Shown here: one piece after another, positions 7,624 through 17,000 of the stretch
Layout of the letters: every line of letters starts with the position of its first letter
Position numbering within the stretch: position 1 is the first letter of the stretch
Source of the DNA: Hyphomonadaceae bacterium
GTDB lineage: Bacteria > Pseudomonadota > Alphaproteobacteria > Caulobacterales > Aquidulcibacteraceae
Reading direction: 5' to 3'
Length of the DNA stretch: 64,000 nucleotides
Assembly (NCBI GenBank): GCA_016791445.1
Contig: JAEUMP010000001.1
Span: 62,001-126,000, forward strand
Position numbers and translations under genes: made by a program
Notes under the pieces: model-generated
Seen by the model: only the letters and a program-made list of their open reading frames with translations
Database searches by the model: none
What the model was told of the DNA's origin: nothing

Positions 7624-9411
7624 TCAGCCAGCCTTGCGCAGGTCGGCGTCGGGCGTCGTCGCGAACGCGGCCGCGCGCGGCTGATGCGGCAAGGCGAAGC
7701 GGACGGCGGCCGCCGTCAGCCGGTCGCGGTCCACGGGCTTCTGCATGTGATCGCACGCGCCGAGGTCGAGCGCGCGCGCGCGGTCGTCGTCGATGGTGAC
7801 GACGAGCACGGGCAGGGCGGAGGTCTTCTCGCCTGTCTTGAGGCGGGCGAGCACGTCCCAGCCGCTCATGTCGGGAAGATGGATGTCGAGGATGACGAGG
7901 TCGGGGGCTTCCTCGGCGATCATGGCGAGACCTTCGGCGGCGCTCGTGGCCGCGCGGACGTTGAAGGACAGGCGCGTCAGCGCCCGGACGGTCAGGTCGC
8001 GCGCGGTCGGATCGTCCTCGATCACGAGCACGACGGGGCCGGAAGGCTGGTTCGACGGCGCGACTTCGGCGGCGACGCGCGCAGCGATCGTGAGCGTGAA
8101 GGTTGAGCCGAGGCCCGGCGAGGACACGAGTGAGACATCGCCGCCCATTGCCTGGGCAAGCTTGCGCGTGATCACGAGGCCAAGGCCCGTGCCGTCCTGC
8201 TTGCGCGTTTCCGCGCCGTCGACCTGCACGAAGGGCTGGAAAAGCCGCGCCTGGTCCTCGTGGGTGATGCCGATGCCCGTGTCGATGACGGCGACTTCGA
8301 GGACCGACGCCCCTCCGCGCATCTCCATCGAGGCGCGGATGGTGACGCGACCGTCCCTGGTGAACTTGCAGGCGTTGGTCGCGAGATTGAGCAGGCACTG
8401 CTTCAGGCGCGCAGCGTCCGTTTCGAGCGTGGGGATGCGGCCGACGATGTCGAGCACCACCTTGTTGCCGTTGCCCGCGCCGATCGGGCGCACGGTTTCT
8501 TCGACTTCGCGCAGCAGGGCGGCGATGTCGACGGGGCCGTTGATGAGTTCGAGGCGTCCCGCCTCGATCTTGGAGAGATCGAGCACCTCGTTGATGAGCA
8601 GCAGCAGGTGGCGCGCCGCGCGGCGGATGCGGCGCGCATCGTCGGCGTTGGCTTCTTCGGGCGCTGCTTCGAGATCCTCCTCGAGGATTTCAGCATAGCC
8701 GATGATGGCGTTGAGCGGCGTGCGCAGTTCATGGCTCATCGTGGTCAGAAATTGCGATTTCTGCACGTTGGCGGCTTCGGCAAGCTGGCGGGCGGCGCGG
8801 TCCTCGCGGGCGTGATCGGCGAGCGACTGGCGGTCGCGCGCGGCGAGCAGCACGGTCGCGAGCGTCTGCAGCGTCAGATAGAGCATCAGCCACGGCGCGA
8901 TGTCGCCGACATTCATGAAGAAGGGCGCCGCCACGACGCCCGCCACCTGCGGCGCGCAGGTCGCCATGAAGTGCATGCGCGTGCGCGAAAAATAGGTGAG
9001 GTTGTGGACGATCGTGCCCCACAGCCACGCGGCCGCGAGATAGACGCCGGTGACTTCGCCCGCATACATCAGCGGAATCCAGCCTGCGCCGTAGATCATG
9101 CCGCCGAAGAAGAGCAGCCCCGAGGTGAGCCAGGCGGCGAGCGCCGGATTCGTGGCGATGTTGGGCTTCACCGCATGACGAAACGCCATCGGGAACACGA
9201 ACATCTCGAAGGCGACGATGCCCGCGATGATGAACAGCGGATAGATCGGACCGAGCCAGTAGATCGACACCAGCGCCGTGATCACGCCCGGCACGACACG
9301 GAACAGGAAGCCGCGCCGCGCGCTGCGCATCGCTTCCCGCAGGACGATGTCGAGGCTTTCGTTCTGCGTGCCGTCCGCAGCCGTCGCCGGCGGGGCTATG
9401 ACGTTCGTCAT
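7624..9411 (-). CDS. Membrane-bound hybrid histidine kinase
   Basis: A 595-residue sensor with an N-terminal membrane region of five or six helices (about residues 35-192), a dimerisation/phosphoacceptor domain with H227 in FLTTMSHELRTPLN, an ATPase domain (G boxes near DTGIGI and GTGLGL), and a C-terminal receiver domain with phosphoacceptor near D509 (LVILDIHLPDMSG) and the conserved lysine in MQKP. No PAS or periplasmic sensor domain is visible, so sensing is probably within the membrane region. I start at the ATG giving MTNVIAPP; a longer frame to 9441 has a poor N-terminus. No cognate regulator lies next to it, which suggests a phosphorelay to a distant partner. Confidence 0.9.
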   Translation of the reverse strand: MTNVIAPPATAADGTQNESLDIVLREAMRSARRGFLFRVVPGVITALVSIYWLGPIYPLFIIAGIVAFEMFVFPMAFRHAVKPNIATNPALAAWLTSGLLFFGGMIYGAGWIPLMYAGEVTGVYLAAAWLWGTIVHNLTYFSRTRMHFMATCAPQVAGVVAAPFFMNVGDIAPWLMLYLTLQTLATVLLAARDRQSLADHAREDRAARQLAEAANVQKSQFLTTMSHELRTPLNAIIGYAEILEEDLEAAPEEANADDARRIRRAARHLLLLINEVLDLSKIEAGRLELINGPVDIAALLREVEETVRPIGAGNGNKVVLDIVGRIPTLETDAARLKQCLLNLATNACKFTRDGRVTIRASMEMRGGASVLEVAVIDTGIGITHEDQARLFQPFVQVDGAETRKQDGTGLGLVITRKLAQAMGGDVSLVSSPGLGSTFTLTIAARVAAEVAPSNQPSGPVVLVIEDDPTARDLTVRALTRLSFNVRAATSAAEGLAMIAEEAPDLVILDIHLPDMSGWDVLARLKTGEKTSALPVLVVTIDDDRARALDLGACDHMQKPVDRDRLTAAAVRFALPHQPRAAAFATTPDADLRKAG

Positions 9412-9625
9412 CAGGCGCTGTCCCAATCTGAGGCAGCGCACCTTCGCGCGTCAGTCTGAAGGAAGCATTGCCGCCGAACGTCTTTTGGATTGAGGAGGTG
9501 TAAAGGCGGCGGCGGGAGGGGGTGGTCGAAAGCCCTGCCGACCGCCGAACCAAAGCGCCGAAGCAACGCTCCGGGCCCCGCGCAGGTCGCCGGGATGCTC
9601 ACTTCTCAGATCGAAGCGGCCCGAA

Positions 9626-9689
9626 TTGATCTCGGTCAAGGCGCAGACGCGCTCCCGGAAAAAGATGACACAGGCGTCAACTTTATATT
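9626..9689 (+). promoter_or_regulatory. FixK/FNR-type box with downstream -10 element
   Basis: TTGATCTCGGTCAA at 9626-9639 fits the FixK/FNR half-site pattern TTGAY-N4-RTCAA. A TATATT element at 9684-9689 would place transcription start near 9696, putting the box about 63 bases upstream, a position used in class I activation. The gene at 9713 follows. Oxygen or redox control is inference from the motif. The rest of the 301-base gap (9412-9625), which must also hold the kinase promoter, shows nothing else I can name. Confidence 0.5.
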
Positions 9690-9712
9690 GGTCGCCCTAG
9701 GGAGAAGATGTC

Positions 9713-10831
9713 ATGCGTGTGAAGCTCGTCGATCGTCCGCCGCGAGACGTTCAGGTTTTCGACAACGAACTGACAGACCGGCTCACGCCCGACGACGTCG
9801 AAGTCGTGCGCGAAATCTTCTCCACGCCGCTCACCGGGTCGTACAACTGGGATTATGCGGCGGCCAACGCCAAGATCCGGCGCCTCTACGAGTTGGGAAA
9901 GAAGTTCAACTGGAACGCCGAACTCGACATCGACTGGGAGACGCCGTTCCCGCGAACAGAGTATCCCGATGACATCGGACGCAGCCCCTTTCATGGCCAT
10001 CCCGTCTACGAAGCGCTGAGCGAAGAGAAAAAGCACGAATTCGCCTGGCGCAGCCTTGCGCAGACCCTGTCGCAGTTCATGCACGGCGAGCAGGGCGCGC
10101 TACTGGTCGCCAGCCAGCTGGTCAGCTGCGCGCCCACCTACGACGCGAAGCTCTACGCCGCGTCGCAGACGTTCGACGAAGCCCGCCACGTCGAGGTGTT
10201 TCACCGTTACCTGCAGGAGCGCTGCAAGGTCATCTATCCGATCAATGACAGCCTGAAACTCCTCCTCGACAAGATTCTCACCGATTCACGGTGGGACCTG
10301 AAATTCATCGGCATGCAGGTGCTGATCGAGGGGCTGGCGCTCGCCGCCTTCCAGTCCATCCACCAGACCACGCGCGACCCGCTTCTGCGGCAGGTGGTGG
10401 CGCTGGTCATGCGCGATGAAGGCCGCCATGTGGCGTTCGGGGTGAACTATCTCGAAGACTGGATCCGCGCCTTGCCCGAGGCGGAGGTCGAGGAGCGCGC
10501 GCAGTTCGCTTACGAGGCCTGCGCGATCATGCGCGAGCGGCTGTTCTCCACCGACGTCGCCGAGGAGTTCGGCTTCGAGCGGGAAGAGGCGCGCCGCATG
10601 ACGATCGACAGCGAGGGCGGTCGCGCCTTCCGCACCTTCCTGTTCGAGCGCATGATCCCCAACCTCAAGCGGGTGGGCCTGCTCACCGAATCGGTGCGGC
10701 CGAAATTCGCCGCGCTCGGCGTGCTGCAGTACGAGAACCTCGCGCACGACGGACAGATCGACTGGGCGAACCTGGAGAAACCCCTTCCGACGCGGGACTA
10801 TCTCGAGCAGGTCGCCGTGGCCGCCGAGTAA
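9713..10831 (+). CDS. Ferritin-like di-iron protein (putative oxygenase)
   Basis: A 372-residue, mostly helical protein with the metal-binding pattern of a di-iron carboxylate protein: an early glutamate in QFMHGEQGA, a first ExxH in SQTFDEARHVEVF, a further glutamate in VLIEGLALAAF and a second ExxH in MRDEGRHVAFG. This matches the ferritin-like superfamily that includes ribonucleotide reductase R2-like and p-aminobenzoate N-oxygenase-like enzymes. The reaction is not predictable. The start is well supported by GGGAGAAG at 9700-9707. An upstream FixK/FNR-type box suggests induction at low oxygen, which fits an iron/oxygen enzyme. It is upstream of ettA with a 135-base gap. Confidence 0.8.
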   Translation: MRVKLVDRPPRDVQVFDNELTDRLTPDDVEVVREIFSTPLTGSYNWDYAAANAKIRRLYELGKKFNWNAELDIDWETPFPRTEYPDDIGRSPFHGHPVYEALSEEKKHEFAWRSLAQTLSQFMHGEQGALLVASQLVSCAPTYDAKLYAASQTFDEARHVEVFHRYLQERCKVIYPINDSLKLLLDKILTDSRWDLKFIGMQVLIEGLALAAFQSIHQTTRDPLLRQVVALVMRDEGRHVAFGVNYLEDWIRALPEAEVEERAQFAYEACAIMRERLFSTDVAEEFGFEREEARRMTIDSEGGRAFRTFLFERMIPNLKRVGLLTESVRPKFAALGVLQYENLAHDGQIDWANLEKPLPTRDYLEQVAVAAE

Positions 10832-10844
10832 GGCTCCGTGCGTT

Positions 10845-10870
10845 CCCCGGCGGCGCTCGGGCCGCCGGGG
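10845..10870 (+). other. Strong GC hairpin without U-tract
   Basis: Ten-base perfect stem CCCCGGCGGC / GCCGCCGGGG with a six-base loop, 14 bases after the di-iron gene stop. There is no T run after it, so it is not a canonical intrinsic terminator, but it could stabilise the 3' end of that transcript. Confidence 0.35.
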
Positions 10871-10966
10871 CGTCGCCCGCCTGCGGCGCATGCCGGGGCC
10901 TTCCACAGGGGCGCGGGTCTCGCTACATCACCGGCGAAATCCCCTCCAGATCGGCAGGCGCATCCC

Positions 10967-12637
<1,671 letters not shown>

Positions 12638-12731
12638 GGGGAGGCTTAAGCGAAGCAACAAACAGTTGCTGCCGGTCATCGCGATCAATACTTTTCTCTC
12701 CGGGACCCCAGTGGATTTCGCCATAGTGGGT

Positions 12732-12736
12732 GGAGG
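12732..12736 (+). promoter_or_regulatory. Ribosome binding site deciding the start of the PIN-like gene
   Basis: GGAGG followed by a 5-base spacer and ATG at 12742. An in-frame GTG at 12730 would place this site inside the coding sequence, so the ATG is preferred. Confidence 0.7.
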
Positions 12737-12741
12737 TGGGT

Positions 12742-14832
12742 ATGGACGAACGCCGTGGGGCCATAGTGAGCTCGGCTGAGTACAGACGTGATCTGATTTC
12801 GCTGGCATTCGTTGGTACGGAGCTGGCGAAGTCCAACGATTTTTTCTTAGCGCTCCGCCCCTTGTTCATTCCGATCGCGCAAGATTTGGCTCCGAACTAC
12901 TTTGAGCCGCCAGCCTTTGCCCAAGAGCTCCAAGATCGCTACGGCATCAGTGTGCCTGAGGAAGTCTGCGGTTTCTTGGCGGGTCGGCTAAACAAGATGG
13001 GCTTGATTGAGTCCGTCGCCAGCACGGAAACCAGCGCGATATACAAATGGAAGAGTCCGAGTGCGCTCCACTCGTATGATGATGCAGAGGTGCTTCAAGT
13101 TATCGACGCGTTGGTGGATCGTCTGATCGAGTTTCGAGACGAATTTCCGTCGTTGGTTTTCAACGAACATCAAGGTGCCGAGTTGCTGGAGATGTTCATT
13201 GAGCACCTCAAAGGTACCGACACCGCGCTGGAAAAAGCGCTTGCTACGCTCCAGAACGGAGATTCCGCAAAGTCGGACTTGCGGGGTGAGAAGCAGATAT
13301 ACAAAGATGAAAAGAGCTATTTTTGCGCGCGCTTCATCGTGCATTTGAAGGACGCGTCTCCGACAATATATGCTTGGATTTCGAGGCTTTCGAACGCTGC
13401 GCTTGTCTCTGAATTTGTGTTATCCTTGCGTGATCCGCCTTCACGTGTCCTGAATCTTCGTGGTCAGGTGGTGTACCTGGATGCGCCATTGATGATGGAT
13501 TTGCTCGGTTGTAGCGGTAAAGCGCTAGCCGATGCTGCCTCGTATACCCTTAAGTACCTGCAGGCATCGAGTGCGTATATTCGGATTCTCGATCACAGCG
13601 TTGATGAGCTACGCGGAAACCTAAGAGCGGTTTTGGCGCGAGGGGCGCAGGATCGATACGGCAAATCGCACGATGCAATGCTGAGGGGGGAAACGACCGA
13701 ACTTTACTTGCGAAGTGTTCTGGAGAATGCGGAAGATTTCATCGAAAGGGCGGGCGTTTCGATCGTTACTTCGCGTCAAACAGCCTATACCTCAGCACAG
13801 ATGGCTGCTTTTTCGCAGGCAGATGAGGATGGGCTGGCAGGTCGTCTGCTGGCTACCTACGCGGGCGTGAATGCACCGCTCGCGTCGGAGAGAGACGCAA
13901 AATCTGTTGCCCACGTTGCGCGTCTTCGTGGCTTTGTGCGGGTCCCGCGTTTTTCGGAGGCTAAGCATATTCTGGTGACGCGCAGCGCGCTGTTGTTTCA
14001 TAAGACGAATGAGTACTTGCGACAACTGAACAAGCTGGAGGCGGGGGCCATCGGCCCAGTCATTCTCGCCGATCATGTCGCCGCTATGGTGTGGCTATGT
14101 GTGGGCGATCAGGAGCGGGTTGAAATCGATTCGAAGCGCCTGCTGTTGCATGCTGATCGCATGGTGCGCGCTTCTCCCAATGTAATTGCAACCATTAGAA
14201 CTCGGCTCAATGAGGTCGCTCCTCAGAATGCGCAGCAGTTTGACGCACTTATGCAAGTGCCGAGGCACACGCAGTTCGCGCTTGACCTGGTTGGAGGCTC
14301 GGTGGCGCGCGCTCAGTTGTGGGATCCGGTAGAGATTTACAACGAGGTTCGTCGAGACACTGCATCCGAACTCACTGCAGAACACAGGCGCAAGATCCGG
14401 CTAGAGCGACAGGCCCATCAGGCAGCTGCGCGGTCTCTGAAGTCGGGACTTACAAGCGTTACCGAAGACAAGTTGAAGTTGGAAGAAGAGCTCCGTCGCC
14501 GCGACCAAGCAGATAAGTCGCGGTTTGAGGCCATTCAAGCGGGCTTGGTCGCGGACCGAATTCTGTTTGAGGCTGTCATCCGAGTGATAGGTATCTGCTT
14601 GGCGGTTATCTGGTTGGTTGCCGTGATTGCGCTCGGCGTCATCAACGAAGAAATTCGATGGGCAAAGGCAGTGGAGTTTGTCGCCGGGCTGAGTTCGGGG
14701 CCATTGGCGGTGTTGCTGGGGTTTTGTGGGCGCGACTCCATTCGAGCAATTGCGGAGAGGTATTGGACGGGGCGATTAGAAGCCCGGCTAAAGGCGGTAG
14801 GACTTGAGCGCTTCGCACACCACGCAGGGTAG
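12742..14832 (+). CDS. Uncharacterised membrane-anchored protein, putative winged-helix / PIN-like nuclease
   Basis: I do not recognise this 696-residue protein as a named family. Residues about 55-103 (FAQELQDRYGISVPEEV then GRLNKMGLIE) look like a winged helix. Residues about 240-425 have the order of a PIN nuclease fold: D247 in VVYLDAPLMMDLLG, E289 in HSVDELRG, D385 in ERDAKSVAHVARLRG, and a late strand ILVTRSALL. Residues 545-600 are a charged coiled coil (KLKLEEELRRRDQ). Two hydrophobic segments follow at about 610-635 and 643-661. Two counted lines give 31/60 G+C against 40/60 in ettA, so it is probably acquired. It stands alone, with no antitoxin-like partner. A defence or RNA-processing role is speculation. 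Confidence 0.75.
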   Translation: MDERRGAIVSSAEYRRDLISLAFVGTELAKSNDFFLALRPLFIPIAQDLAPNYFEPPAFAQELQDRYGISVPEEVCGFLAGRLNKMGLIESVASTETSAIYKWKSPSALHSYDDAEVLQVIDALVDRLIEFRDEFPSLVFNEHQGAELLEMFIEHLKGTDTALEKALATLQNGDSAKSDLRGEKQIYKDEKSYFCARFIVHLKDASPTIYAWISRLSNAALVSEFVLSLRDPPSRVLNLRGQVVYLDAPLMMDLLGCSGKALADAASYTLKYLQASSAYIRILDHSVDELRGNLRAVLARGAQDRYGKSHDAMLRGETTELYLRSVLENAEDFIERAGVSIVTSRQTAYTSAQMAAFSQADEDGLAGRLLATYAGVNAPLASERDAKSVAHVARLRGFVRVPRFSEAKHILVTRSALLFHKTNEYLRQLNKLEAGAIGPVILADHVAAMVWLCVGDQERVEIDSKRLLLHADRMVRASPNVIATIRTRLNEVAPQNAQQFDALMQVPRHTQFALDLVGGSVARAQLWDPVEIYNEVRRDTASELTAEHRRKIRLERQAHQAAARSLKSGLTSVTEDKLKLEEELRRRDQADKSRFEAIQAGLVADRILFEAVIRVIGICLAVIWLVAVIALGVINEEIRWAKAVEFVAGLSSGPLAVLLGFCGRDSIRAIAERYWTGRLEARLKAVGLERFAHHAG

Positions 14833-14869
14833 CTTTCGGATGTTCGTGCCGAGCCCGGCCAACCCTCCA

Positions 14870-14877
14870 TTAACCAT
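14870..14877 (+). promoter_or_regulatory. CtrA-type half site TTAACCAT
   Basis: TTAACCAT matches the 8-base CtrA motif described for alphaproteobacteria. It lies 52 bases upstream of the DUF7662 gene start, in the 96-base intergenic region. One half site alone is weak evidence. Confidence 0.35.
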
Positions 14878-14928
14878 ACCTCCCCCATCCTCCACCTCCG
14901 TCACCCCCAAGACGGAGCGTCCGCACCG

Positions 14929-15177
14929 ATGCGCAAATACGCCCCCCTCAAACAGCATCTCGAGCGTCGCCAGGGCCGGCCCGAGCTTCTGACCTTCGAG
15001 GACATCGAGGAAATCCTCGGGGCGGGGCTGCCGGCGAGCGCCGTGCGCCACCGGTCCTTCTGGGCCAACGACAACGAAGGCCACCACTCCCACGCCCGCG
15101 CCTGGACCGAGGCCGGCTACCGCGTCGCCTGGATCGACCGCGAGGACCGCGTCGTCCGCTTCGAACGCACCCGCTAG
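14929..15177 (+). CDS. Small DUF7662-like protein
   Basis: An 82-residue soluble, basic protein. The order KYAPLKQHLERR, LTFEDIEEILG, LPASAVRHRSFWAND and HSHARAWTEAGYRVAWID is typical of a small domain found alone or at the end of larger proteins in many bacteria, annotated as DUF7662. Its function is unknown. The conserved tryptophans and histidines (FWANDNEGHHSHARAW) look like a nucleic-acid or ligand surface, which is inference. It returns to the normal high-GC composition of the window, so the foreign segment upstream ends at about 14840. Confidence 0.75.
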   Translation: MRKYAPLKQHLERRQGRPELLTFEDIEEILGAGLPASAVRHRSFWANDNEGHHSHARAWTEAGYRVAWIDREDRVVRFERTR

Positions 15178-15338
15178 GGCCGGAACTTATTCCCAATCGG
15201 CTGGCGGCGTGCTAGCCTTCCGGCCTCGCCCGCTTCCGGGACGTGCGCGAGATTGGCGAAGTTGGAAAAATTGGCGTTCCACTTTCCGCTCCCGGCGATT
15301 CTCCCCTCGGGCGTGCTAGGAGGGGCGCGGAGACGTCC

Positions 15339-16301
15339 ATGACCCTGCCGCTCGCCGAACTGCACCTCCACCTCGAAGGCTCGCTGGAGCCGGAAATGCT
15401 CTTCGCGCTGGCGCAGAGGAACAAGGTCGCGATCCCGTTCGCGAGCGTGGAGGACGTGCGCGCCGCGTACAGATTCTCCAACCTCCAGGACTTCCTCGAC
15501 ATCTACTACCAGGGCGCCAACGTCCTCCTCGCGGAAGAAGACTTCCACGACCTCACCGCCGCCTACATGGACCGCGCCGCCGCCGACGGCGTCACCCACG
15601 TCGAAGTCTTCTTCGATCCGCAGACGCACACGGACCGCGGCGTCTCTTTCGATACCGTGATCAAGGGCGTGCTCGGCGGCCTCGAAACCGGCAAGGCCAG
15701 GCACGGCATTTCCAGCGGCCTCATCCTCTGCCTCCTGCGCCACCTCGACGAGGACGCCGGCCTCAAGACGCTGAAACAGGCCGAGCCGTGGTTCGACCGC
15801 CTGCTCGGCATCGGCCTCGATTCCTCCGAAGTCGGCCATCCGCCGTCGAAATTCGCCCGCGCCTTCGCGCTCGCCGGCGAAGCGGGGCTGAAACGCGTCG
15901 CCCACGCGGGCGAGGAGGGGCCGCCGGAATACGTCTGGGAGGCGCTCGACATCCTGAAGGTCGACCGCATCGACCACGGCAACCGCGCGCTGGAAGATCC
16001 GCGCCTCGTCGATCGCTTGAGGGAGGAGCAGATGACGCTGACCGTCTGCCCGCTCTCCAATCTCTCGCTGTGCGTGGTCAAATCGCTCGACAATCACCCG
16101 CTCCAGCGGATGCTGAAACTCGGCCTCCGCGCCACCATCAACTCCGACGATCCGGCCTATTTCGGCGGCTATGTCGGAGCGAACATCGCGGCCCTCGCGC
16201 TCACCGGGGACGAGAAGAAGACGCTCGCCCGCAACAGCTTCCTCGGCTCCTTCCTGCCGGAAGCGGAAAAGCAAAAGCGCCTCGCCGCACTCGACGCCTG
16301 A
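15339..16301 (+). CDS. Adenosine deaminase family protein, probable adenine deaminase (AAH1 type)
   Basis: A 320-residue amidohydrolase of the adenosine deaminase superfamily. Zinc and catalytic residues are visible: ELHLHLEG near the N-terminus, the VAHAGEEG histidine and glutamate, IDHGNRAL, and [10 protein letters not shown] with the paired aspartates. The segment [13 protein letters not shown] and [15 protein letters not shown] are the sub-signature of the adenine deaminases related to yeast Aah1, so adenine (giving hypoxanthine and ammonia) is a likelier substrate than adenosine. Start is supported by AGGAGGGG at 15319-15326. Purine salvage in the cytoplasm. A small lipoprotein gene follows after 11 bases. 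Confidence 0.9.
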   Translation: MTLPLAELHLHLEGSLEPEMLFALAQRNKVAIPFASVEDVRAAYRFSNLQDFLDIYYQGANVLLAEEDFHDLTAAYMDRAAADGVTHVEVFFDPQTHTDRGVSFDTVIKGVLGGLETGKARHGISSGLILCLLRHLDEDAGLKTLKQAEPWFDRLLGIGLDSSEVGHPPSKFARAFALAGEAGLKRVAHAGEEGPPEYVWEALDILKVDRIDHGNRALEDPRLVDRLREEQMTLTVCPLSNLSLCVVKSLDNHPLQRMLKLGLRATINSDDPAYFGGYVGANIAALALTGDEKKTLARNSFLGSFLPEAEKQKRLAALDA

Positions 16302-16312
16302 AGGGAATACCG

Positions 16313-16489
16313 ATGCGCAAGACGATCCTCGCCCTGACGGCGGCGCTGCTTCTCGGCGGCTGCGCCTCCATCCTCGACAACATGTGGGAGGACGCCGCCC
16401 GCCGGAACTGCTCAGAAGAGCAGGGCCCCACCCGCCAGAGCGACTGCCACGACCGCGTCGACGACCAGATGCGCCGCAATCGCGAGTGA
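16313..16489 (+). CDS. Small lipoprotein, unknown function
   Basis: A 58-residue protein with a lipoprotein signal (MRKTILALTAALLLGGC, cysteine 17 as lipidation site) and a short charged mature part rich in Arg, Asp and two cysteines (RRNCSEEQ, QSDCHDRVDD), which could form a disulfide in the periplasm. A GAAGGGA ribosome binding site precedes the ATG. It follows the deaminase gene by 11 bases and may be co-transcribed with it. No family recognised. Confidence 0.65.
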   Translation: MRKTILALTAALLLGGCASILDNMWEDAARRNCSEEQGPTRQSDCHDRVDDQMRRNRE

Positions 16490-16562
16490 TGGTCAAATCT
16501 CCGCCGGAATCAGTATCCTAGTATGGACGGCGGGTGACTGAGGCGGATCGGGAGCGAATTTC

Positions 16563-17000
16563 ATGCGGAAGATGGTGTTGGCGGCCGCGCTGGCCGTGGC
16601 GACCCTTGCCGGCGCGGGCGGCGTGGCGCTCGTGTCCAGCGAGGTGCAGGCGCAGGTGGGAACCGGCCTCGCGGGCGACTGGCAGGGCGGCTACATCTCC
16701 AGCGACGGCTCGGACGTGAACACCTTCGACGTGAAGCTCTCGCAGGCCGGCCGGTCGATCTCGGGGACCATCCATGAGGTCAACGCTTTCGGCGATGCGA
16801 GCCGCGCACTTTTTCTCACCTCGACCTTCGCCGGCACGGTGGACGGCCGCGCGGTGCGTTTCACCAAGACCTATGACGGCTCCGGCGGCGCCAGCCATTC
16901 CGTGAGCTATTCCGGCACGCTGGAGCCCAACAACCGCCGCATCCGCGGGACCTATGACGCCAGCGGCGCGACCGGCACCTTCGAGATGGTGCGCAACTAG
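16563..17000 (+). CDS. Secreted beta-rich hypothetical protein
   Basis: A 145-residue protein with a signal peptide (about residues 1-30, cleavage near VQA) and a mature part made of short alternating strands and many glycines (GLAGDWQGGYISSDG, GTIHEVNAFG, SYSGTLEPNNRRIRGTYD), suggesting a small beta-barrel or lipocalin-like fold. The closing ATGTFEMVRN is like that of secreted proteins annotated only as hypothetical. Function unknown. Its TAG stop shares CTAG at 16997-17000 with the convergent amidohydrolase gene. Confidence 0.75.
   Translation: MRKMVLAAALAVATLAGAGGVALVSSEVQAQVGTGLAGDWQGGYISSDGSDVNTFDVKLSQAGRSISGTIHEVNAFGDASRALFLTSTFAGTVDGRAVRFTKTYDGSGGASHSVSYSGTLEPNNRRIRGTYDASGATGTFEMVRN

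Noticed and set aside
10845-10870. Intrinsic terminator after the di-iron protein gene
   Set aside because: The stem is perfect but no T run follows; listed only as a hairpin.
12638-14928. Insertion of the PIN-like gene by an integrase or IS element
   Set aside because: I found no tRNA, direct repeat pair, integrase or transposase at either end, so the mode of entry is unknown.
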